Under the pieces are notes generated by a model. It ran no database searches. It worked only from the letters and a program-made list of their open reading frames with translations, and had not been told where the DNA came from. Source: Symsagittifera roscoffensis (lineage: Eukaryota > Xenacoelomorpha > Acoela > Convolutidae). Taken from it: DNA of 64,000 nucleotides. The stretch is taken from assembly GCF_963678635.1 (NCBI RefSeq), contig NC_087064.1, forward strand, positions 3,535,926 to 3,599,925, read 5' to 3'. Position 1 is the stretch's first letter, and every line of letters starts with the position of its first letter. Shown piece by piece: positions 55,684 through 64,000 of the stretch. Both the position numbers and the translations under genes were made by a program.

Positions 55684-57549
55684 GTACATTTAAAGCAATG
55701 TTTGAATCTGAGATTCTTTGTGAAAGTTTTTATTGTAAGCTTTAACCGATTCGTTGAATGAGCCTCAATGCGGCTGTCTTCGTTCGTGACTATTCACCAA
55801 ATTAATGAAAAATGGTTTAAATGAAAAAGGAGCTTGCGTTCAATATTTGCTTAGAAAAAAATAATGTGTTCCAGCCGTTCATTTAATTCATTTCATTTCT
55901 TTAGTTAAAACGGAGGGAAGCTCCAATATCGAACAGCAAAAGTGTAAATTTTACGAAAATCGGGATGGACTTCTAATTTAAAAGAGGTTTTTCTTTTCAT
56001 ATGTCCCAGCGGAATAAAAACTTTACCTAACGCTCAGGGTTTCTCGAATCTTATCAAAACAGTGTCAATCATAATTTGTTCTTGAACTTCGAAGAGCTTT
56101 AAGGCCATGTTTTTTCTTTTAAATTCAAAGTTTGAAGTTTTTGTTTAAAAAAAAAACAGTCCGTTTTCTGTTTCATTGCGTTCATTGACTCTTTTCTTAC
56201 AGTCTGTTGGCTATGTTTTGTTTTTTAAACGTGTGCAACGTAGTGTGATTACTGCACTCCATTTTTTTCCAGGCTAACTCGCAAATACTGTTGCTACTTT
56301 TGGTGGAACCATTATTCTCTCAAAAGTGGTGAAAAAACCGGCGACTAACATGTGTGTCGCATATTACGGTAGTCTCTTTACACCGTACTCGACGGCCTTA
56401 AAAACTTCGAGTGGGGAGGGGTTTGGGACTTTTAACCCATTTTTGGATTTTTCATTTTCTCAAAAATTACTCTGCCAAAACATCATTTAAAAAACATGTT
56501 CATGGAATTTTCTCTGCACATGTTGATACCCCCTTTTTTGTGTTGAAAAAGATATAGCCTTAGGAAATGTCTTAATTTTGGAGTTTTGACTTTTTTTGGA
56601 AAGTTAAGAAGTTTTTGACTTTTGTGGAACTACCCTGCCAAATCTAAGATAAAGGATTTAATCGAAAGAAAATTTTTTGTAAAAACTAGTTTGACTTAGA
56701 AAGGGTCTACTTCTTGTTTACCGGTTCTTTAAAAAGCCGAAGGTTACAGGTGCAATCGAAAGATTGTCGCTAGGTTTTTTTTCTACATAGCTGCTACGCC
56801 CTTTTTGTAGGAATCAATGTTAGATCTAGCGAACGTCATTTTTGGGTTTTTTTTATTTCCTTAAAAATACGGTGCCAAAACTGAGATAGACTTCAATCGA
56901 AAGAAAAAATTTCAGGGGTATCCCATGTGGCTGCAAGTTTTCTCAGTTTTGGTACGGAATTTGCTATGGTCTTTGACCTTTTGACATTTTTTTGAATTCA
57001 GTCAATTTTCCCAAAACTAGTGTTTCTATTCTCAAATAGGATATCAATCGAATTGAGTTGTTTTAAAGATCTCCTCTGCTTACGTTTTTCTCAGTAAATT
57101 TTACAGGGAATCTGCTATGGACTTAGTGTCCATTTTTGAAAGTTTTGTTATATATTTGCAAAATTACCCTTTACCTTTCGCATTTGAATTTTTTCGGAAA
57201 ATTTGTCTAATAGATAGCCTCAGCTGGGCCACAGTTTTTTTTCACAAGTGACCTTGCGGCAGATGCGAGGACGCTATACTTGTAATCTACAGGTGCGAGG
57301 TTTAAATCCGTATCATTGAATTACTTTTAATTTTATTTGGTGGTACGTATCAGGTGCTGTTTAGCATTGGCAATGTAATAGCACCTGTAGCTGCCGTTTT
57401 CTTGCTTGTTTACGAAGTGCAGCTCAGCTTTGCATCTGTGTGTTACTAGGCGTGAGGGCTATAATGAAAAAGAACCGAAAAGTAGTATAATGAAAAAGAA
57501 CCGAAAAGTTTTTTGGGCTTCAAGTAGTATACTCAATCTTCTTTTTCAG
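55684..57549 (+). other. CAP-G intron 8
   Basis: Contains a copy of repeat R2 (about 55900-56230). A fragment CTAACTCGCAAATACTGTTGCT near 56275 is related to the arm of the hairpin at 61190-61289. A tRNA-like box pair lies at 57255-57310. No gene seen. Confidence 0.6.
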
Positions 57550-57757
57550 TTGAACAAACTGCGCGTGGAGATTATAAAGTGTCGAGATGTGATGGATTCT
57601 TTTGTGGCAGAGAGGGATTTCATGAGGGCACAGGAGGAGAAGGAGACTCTCACTCAGCTGGAGAGGCAGAAGGATGAGATACAGAAGAGCATAGATGAGT
57701 TGAAGAACGTCAAGGTCACAAGAGGCCTCAAGGACAAGAATAAGAAACAGAAGGAAG
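57550..57757 (+). CDS. NCAPG: CAP-G exon 9 (coiled coil)
   Basis: Strongly helical and charged: LNKLRVEIIKCRDVMDSFVAERDF, then RAQEEKETLTQLERQKDEI and QKSIDELKNVK. It predicts a coiled coil with an A-A-x-x-x-x-x-L spacing (F-M-R-A-Q-E-E-K). Vertebrate CAP-G has a similar charged helical insert in the central region. It ends lysine-rich at GAAG|GTAATC, phase 1. Confidence 0.85.
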
Positions 57758-58565
57758 GTAATCGAATTGAAAAATTAAATTATAAATGTAGTTAAGCCAA
57801 ATAAAATCAAACACGATTGCTGTTGTTTTGCGTTCAGCTCAATTTCTGGATCTACAACCAAAAACATCCCCAACACAAGAAAAAAATCTTTTGCACTCAT
57901 GGGGAATTTTTTAAATTTCCTGATTTGCCCACTGCAAGGCCCCCCTAGGCGAGGGGTTGTCATCCTCAAAAGTAATTGACTTCTGTGCAAGAAGCATAGA
58001 AAGTTCTTGCCAGCTCTTGACCCGATGACAGTTATGAATGCAAAAGATTTTTATCTTGTGTTGAGGGTGTTTTTGGTGGTAGATCCAGAAATTGAGCTGA
58101 ACGCAAAACAACGCACCAATCGTGTTTGAGTTTATTTGGCTTTAGAATACATTTATAATTTAATTTATCGTACCAGAGCGTTAAGAATTCAATCACCTCA
58201 AAAATTGTGGCTGAAGTTTAAAAGATAAAGTGTCATTTCCAGCGAAAAATAATGAAGCTTAGCAGATTGAGATAACCTGGGTGCGAAGTCGCGTAAATTC
58301 CCTATTTAGTTTTCTTGCTGTCATGAAAACTTCGACTGTTAAGTTATGAAAATTGGCTCTTCCTGGGGATTTCTAGAAAATAAAGTGACGGAACTAAGGG
58401 CGCAAAATTTATTAAAAACGCTCTTTCAATGGGCTAGCTTGACACAATTGCGCATGCACAAGGGCTGAAATTTTCATTATTGTGTATCGTGTAATATTTA
58501 TAGTGATACTTAACTGTGCATTTTTCTCGCGGCCCATTTTGTTTAATCAAAATTATTTTTAACAG
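57758..58565 (+). other. CAP-G intron 9
   Basis: AT-rich. A segment of about 120 bases appears twice in opposite orientations (57795-57905 and 57990-58135): CGATTGCTGTTGTTTTGCGT versus ACGCAAAACAACGCACCAATCG, and AAGCCAAATAAA versus TTTATTTGGCTT. This makes an inverted repeat with a spacer of about 85 bases. No gene seen. Confidence 0.6.
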
Positions 58566-58681
58566 GTGAGAACAACAAAGAAGACGAGGTCGGAGAAAAG
58601 TGCGGAGAAGGCGATGCTAGTGATTCTCACGAAAATGATGGGATGAGATCGGGTCAGAATCGAGAGAGCACAGAGGAAACG
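58566..58681 (+). CDS. NCAPG: CAP-G exon 10 (last seen)
   Basis: Phase 1 entry gives Gly, then acidic low-complexity sequence (ENNKEDEVGEKCGEGDASDSHE, MRSGQNRESTEET) typical of the linker before the C-terminal domain. The donor is ACG|GTACGA, phase 0. Together exons 1-10 give about 617 codons. Human CAP-G has roughly a thousand, so the C-terminal third is beyond the repeat array. Weak sequence content makes this exon less certain than the others. Confidence 0.72.
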
Positions 58682-58905
58682 GTACGATTGGTTCAGATAT
58701 ATTGACTAGTTTTTGATCGAAATGTCTAAAAATCTATTGGATAAAATCTTTTTGTGTGAGTAGCCCAAAAATGCTAATAGCAAAAGTTTTTAGCATACTA
58801 AATATTTTGTTTCGAAATCTTTGTTTGCTTCTGCTTTGAAACTAGATCAGAACAAAAGACTTCTTTGAGCATGAACTTCATGGCAAAACTGAACGCTGAA
58901 AATTT

Positions 58906-61350
58906 TTATTGTTCCGACTTTCGATACGAAAGCAACGGAATATTTGTACTCGGGGTGGGTTTTTTTTCTTCAGACAAATTTCGACTTTTTAACGAGCCAT
59001 TTTTGACAGATTTTTTAAATACCATTCAAAAAGTATTGTTGTCCTGAGCTTAAATTTATTATTTCACCTGTGATAATTTTTCCGTAAAGTTATGGGCGAT
59101 TAAAGATTGCCATTTTGGCCAATTTGGGACAATTAACGTGCTATATATTTCGCGCTATTAACGCGTAAGCGGAGATATAATCCGCTTTGGAAACCGTTCC
59201 AGATTGGTTGAAAGAAGCGTATTCGCCATAATTGATTTTTACAAGGAGCGAAATTTGTCCTTTTGTTCTTTATATGGCGTGTGGGGGATGATTTTCATGT
59301 AAAAATCAAATTAAAAAAAATTCATTTTATTTTATTACATTTAATTTTTTTATATTATTACTGCTCCACAAACCTTAAAAGGCAGTCGGAATATTCAGGG
59401 CTTGGCATTAGATGGTGTGACTAATCCAATATTTCATTCTTTTCAAAATTTCTCATAAAGTAAGTTGAGAACATTGTTTTTATTTTCGATCCAATATTTC
59501 TTGATGTGTTTGAAGTTCTCAAAAAGCTGTAAATGATTTTTTAACTGAGTTTTTTTTGGTTTTAGCAGTTAAATAGAACATAAACTTTCACATAATGAAG
59601 TTTAGCTTGGTGCTCTCTATCGTTTATTTGATTCAAATCTACTTAGAAGAATTAGCACTGCTCTACTTATTGAAAACCCGCTTGCGATGTTGAGTATTAA
59701 TTTCATAGATTAATTTCCGCTGCTCTTTACAACGTCTTTTTTAATTAATAATTAAGTTAATTTTGGTGTCACACCATCTGTCAAGCAAACTTTTCTAGAC
59801 GGATAGGTTAGTGTGACGCCTTAGTGTTGTAAAGAAACCTTATCTTGCTCGTTTTTCACGCAGTTTGAAAATTTTTACCAAATACTGGTTTTGCAAGTTG
59901 CTAATTATGGTAACATATGTTTGCTAAAGAGAATACTTTGGTCTTAATTATTTCACAGAATGTCATGCGTTGTCGTGCAGACATTCTGTGTCATGCAGTT
60001 TGGTATTAGTTATTTCGCAGGTATTCATGCTGAATGTTATTCAACTTAGCAAGTTAAGTTTGAGTTTATAGATGGAAGAATTAATTACTATAAGTACTTC
60101 TTAAGCATATTAGAGTTAAGAAGAAAAAAGAAACGCATCTAGATAACTTTAGGTCAAGAAGTTATTTAGACCTCTGAAAAACCTATATTCTGGGATACCA
60201 ATTGCAAACTGCATGCTTATTTCTTTTTTTCTTACAATTTTTTGTTCCGACTTTCGTTATCAAAGTAACGGAATATTTGTGCTCGGGGTGGGTTTTTTTC
60301 TTCACGCAAATTTCGACTTTTTATCTAGCCATTTTTGCCAAAAATTTTTTCATCATTCAAAAAGTATAGTTGTTCTGAGCTTAAATTTAGAGAAGATATT
60401 TCACCCGTGATATTTTTTTGTTCAGTTGTTGGGGTTAAAAGATAGACATTTTTGCCAATTTGGGACAATCAGTGCGCAATTTATTTCGCGCTTTTAACGC
60501 GTAAGCGGAAGATTTAATTCACTTTAGAAATCGTTTAAAATTGTTACTATCAAGAAACTTATCATTTTGTATTTAATGTGGTGTGTGGGGATCATTTTTA
60601 CAAAAAATCTCAAATAAAAAAATGTTCGTTTTATTTTAATTTAATTTTTTTTTTCATGTTATTATTTCATGCTATATATTTCGCGCTATTAACGCGTAAG
60701 CGGAGACATAATCCGTCTTAGAAATCGTTCCAAATTGGTTGAAAGAAGCTTATTCGCCATAATTGATTTTTTAAAGGAGCGAAATTTATCCTTTTCTTTA
60801 TATGGCGTGTGAGGGGATGAGTTTCATGTAAAATTCAAATTAAAAAAAATTCATTTTATTTTATAACATTTAATTTTTTTTATATTATTACTGCTCCACA
60901 AACCTTAAAAGGCAGTCGGTATATTCAGGGCTTCGCACTGATGCGAGCATTTTTGTTCAGTTTTCGAACCAGCAGTGAAATATAAATTTACAGAAAGACA
61001 TGGAAAACACTTACTGCGTGGCTTAAAACGCTCCTTTTCACAGAATAAATTGCGGCTTTTGCGGAAAGTATCGGCAGCTTAGAATAGAATTATTTTTGTC
61101 GTATTTTATACGGTGCTCATTTTTTTAAAAACCTTATAAGACTAGAATTGTTATCTGATTGCACAAGCAATGCTTGTGTTGTAGTATGAACTATCTTTTT
61201 TTCCAACCTAAGTCGCAAATATTGTTGCGATAAAATGAACACATTTTATCGCAACAATATTTGCGACTTAGGTTGGAAAAAAAGATAGTGTTCATTTTTT
61301 TCAATAACCAACTATTAAGTACAGCCAATGCTAACAATTTTAGCACACTA
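58906..61350 (+). repeat. Tandem array unit 1 (about 2445 bp) in CAP-G intron 10
   Basis: Starts TTATTGTTCCGACTTTCG with repeat R1. It is almost identical to unit 2 from about 59020 on, diverging only in its first approximately 110 bases. Contents: one R1 copy (58911-59405), about 830 bp of unique sequence, a second R1-derived block (60241-60960) composed of an R1 5' part followed by an R1 3' part, then the large hairpin at 61190-61289. No coding sequence. Confidence 0.9.
61190..61289. repeat. Perfect 48-bp-arm hairpin, unit 1
   Basis: Left arm 61190-61237 and right arm 61242-61289 are exact reverse complements around a 4-base loop AACA. The left arm contains CTAAGTCGCAAATATTGTTG. An 8-bp-arm palindrome CACAAGCAATGCTTGTG lies just upstream (about 61162). 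Confidence 0.95.
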
Positions 61351-63797
61351 TTATTGTTCCGACTTCTGTAACGAAAGTAACGGAATATTTGTGCTCGGCG
61401 TGGTTTTTTTCTTCTGACAAATTTCGACTTTTTACCTAGCCATTTTTGACAGATTTTTTAAATACCATTCAAAAAGTATTGTTGTCCTGAGCTTAAATTT
61501 ATTATTTCACCTGTGATAATTTTTCCGTAAAGTTATGGGCGATTAAAGATTGCCATTTTGGCCAATTTGGGACAATTAACGTGCTATATATTTCGCGCTA
61601 TTAACGCGTAAGCGGAGATATAATCCGCTTTGGAAACCGTTCCAGATTGGTTGAAAGAAGCGTATTCGCCATAATTGATTTTTACAAGGAGCGAAATTTG
61701 TCCTTTTGTTCTTTATATGGCGTGTGGGGGATGATTTTCATGTAAAAATCAAATTAAAAAAAATTCATTTTATTTTATTACATTTAATTTTTTTATATTA
61801 TTACTGCTCCACAAACCTTAAAAGGCAGTCGGAATATTCAGGGCTTGGCATTAGATGGTGTGACTAATCCAATATTTCATTCTTTTCAAAATTTCTCATA
61901 AAGTCTAAGTTGAGAACATTGTTTTTATTTTCGATCCAATATTTCTTGATGTGTTTGAAGTTCTCAAAAAGCTGTAAATGATTTTTTAACTGAGTTTTTT
62001 TTGGTTTTAGCAGTTAAATAGAACATAAACTTTCACATAATGAAGTTTAGTTTGGTGCTCTCTATCGTTTATTTGATTCAAATCTACTTAGAAGAATTAG
62101 CACTGCTCTACTTATTGAAAACCCGCTTGCGATGTTGAGTATTAATTTCATAGATTAATTTCCGCTGCTCTTTACAACGTCTTTTTTAATTAATAATTAA
62201 GTTAATTTTGGTGTCACACCATCTGTCAAGCAAACTTTTCTAGACGGATAGGTTAGTGTGACGCCTTAGTGTTGTAAAGAAACCTTATCTTGCTCGTTTT
62301 TCACGCAGTTTGAAAATTTTTACCAAATACTGGTTTTGCAAGTTGCTAATTATGGTAACATATGTTTGCTAAAGAGAATACTTTGGTCTTAATTATTTCA
62401 CAGAATGTCATGCGTTGTCGTGCAGACATTCTGTGTCATGCAGTTTGGTATTAGTTATTTCGCAGGTATTCATGCTGAATGTTATTCAACTTAGCAAGTT
62501 AAGTTTGAGTTTATAGATGGAAGAATTAATTACTATAAGTACTTCTTAAGCATATTAGAGTTAAGAAGAAAAAAGAAACGCATCTAGATAACTTTAGGTC
62601 AAGAAGTTATTTAGACCTCTGAAAAACCTATATTCTGGGATACCAATTGCAAACTGCATGCTTATTTCTTTTTTTCTTACAATTTTTTGTTCCGACTTTC
62701 GTTATCAAAGTAACGGAATATTTGTGCTCGGGGTGGGTTTTTTTCTTCACGCAAATTTCGACTTTTTATCTAGCCATTTTTGCCAAAAATTTTTTCATCA
62801 TTCAAAAAGTATAGTTGTTCTGAGCTTAAATTTAGAGAAGATATTTCACCCGTGATATTTTTTTGTTCAGTTGTTGGGGTTAAAAGATAGACATTTTTGC
62901 CAATTTGGGACAATCAGTGCGCAATTTATTTCGCGCTTTTAACGCGTAAGCGGAAGATTTAATTCACTTTAGAAATCGTTTAAAATTGTTACTATCAAGA
63001 AACTTATCATTTTGTATTTAATGTGGTGTGTGGGGATCATTTTTACAAAAAATCTCAAATAAAAAAATGTTCGTTTTATTTTTATTTAATTTTTTTTTTC
63101 ATGTTATTATTTCATGCTATATATTTCGCGCTATTAACGCGTAAGCGGAGACATAATCCGTCTTAGAAATCGTTCCAAATTGGTTGAAAGAAGCTTATTC
63201 GCCATAATTGATTTTTTAAAGGAGCGAAATTTATCCTTTTGTTCTTTATATGGCGTGTGAGGGGATGAGTTTCATGTAAAATTCAAATTAAAAAAAATTC
63301 ATTTTATTTTATAACATTTAATTTTTTTTATATTATTACTGCTCCACAAACCTTAAAAGGCAGTCGGTATATTCAGGGCTTCGCACTGATGCGAGCATTT
63401 TTGTTCAGTTTTCGAACCAGCAGTGAAATATAAATTTACAGAAAGACATGGAAAACACTTACTGCGTGGCTTAAAACGCTCCTTTTCACAGAATAAATTG
63501 CGGCTTTTGCGGAAAGTATCGGCAGCTTAGAATAGAATTATTTTGTCGTATTTTATACGGTGCTCATTTTTTTAAAAACCTTATAAGACTAGAATTGTTA
63601 TCTGATTGCACAAGCAATGCTTGTGTTGTAGTATGAACTATCTTTTTTTCCAACCTAAGTCGCAAATATTGTTGCGATAAAATGAACACATTTTATCGCA
63701 ACAATATTTGCGACTTAGGTTGGAAAAAAAGATAGTGTTCATTTTTTTCAATAACCAACTATTAAGTACAGCCAATGCTAACAATTTTAGCACACTA
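61351..63797 (+). repeat. Tandem array unit 2 (about 2447 bp)
   Basis: Near-identical to unit 1 over more than 2.3 kb, with differences such as TAAAGTCTAAG versus TAAAGTAAG near 61900. It includes the same hairpin at 63637-63736. High identity points to recent duplication or an assembly effect. Confidence 0.92.
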
Positions 63798-64000
63798 TTA
63801 TTGTTCCGACTTCTGTAACGAAAGTAACGGAATATTTGTGCTCGGCGTGGTTTTTTTCTTCTGACAAATTTCGACTTTTTACCTAGCCATTTTTGACAGA
63901 TTTTTTAAATACCATTCAAAAAGTATTGTTGTCCTGAGCTTAAATTTATTATTTCACCTGTGATAATTTTTCCGTAAAGTTATGGGCGATTAAAGATTGC
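63798..64000 (+). repeat. Tandem array unit 3, cut by the window end
   Basis: The first 203 bases match the start of unit 2 (61351 onward) with no difference noticed. The array therefore continues beyond the window. Confidence 0.9.

Overview
This is AT-rich, intron-rich animal nuclear DNA carrying pieces of two host genes, both on the plus strand, surrounded by transposon debris. The two genes are a multi-repeat cadherin and the condensin I subunit CAP-G. The cadherin fixes it as a metazoan. The env-bearing Ty3/gypsy element looks like those of aquatic invertebrates, but I cannot name the phylum. A start codon only 4 bases after a splice acceptor in CAP-G would fit a spliced-leader animal; that is not proof.

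Layout. 1-26.9 kb: eight phase-consistent cadherin exons (176-404, 3362-3654, 4286-4558, 20185-20398, 21490-21643, 25024-25238, 25530-25696, 26568-26768), then a 200-base assembly gap at 26939-27138 with no recognisable cadherin exon after it. The third intron holds a 12.1-kb Ty3/gypsy element (5890-17981) with 630-bp LTRs, gag, pol, an env-like region and further 3' ORFs. It also holds a decayed tandem duplication of the first part of cadherin exon 4. 27-38 kb: no host gene seen. This stretch has a hAT MITE with a perfect 8-bp target duplication, a hAT transposase remnant, palindromic AT motifs, minisatellites and an approximately 850-bp near-perfect palindrome. 37987-44932: a second, 6.9-kb Ty3/gypsy element with 339-bp LTRs and the target duplication AACTA. 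45-49 kb: intergenic, with minisatellites and a decayed copy of CAP-G exon 1. 49129-58681: ten CAP-G exons (about 617 codons; the C-terminus lies beyond the window). 58.9-64 kb: a recent tandem array with a period of about 2445 bp inside CAP-G intron 10, carrying a 48-bp-arm perfect hairpin.

The most notable observation is a macro domain of the OARD1/TARG1 type encoded inside pol of the first retroelement, between protease and reverse transcriptase. It now spans three reading frames but keeps the diagnostic motifs. The same element has a textbook TTTAAAC slippery heptamer exactly at the gag/pol junction. Both retroelements are dead copies, with in-frame stops and frameshifts. Their LTR pairs differ by roughly 3.5-4 percent (hand count), so the two insertions are of similar age.

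All exon boundaries were inferred by eye from splice consensus, phase continuity and family resemblance. No alignment, transcript or database search was available.
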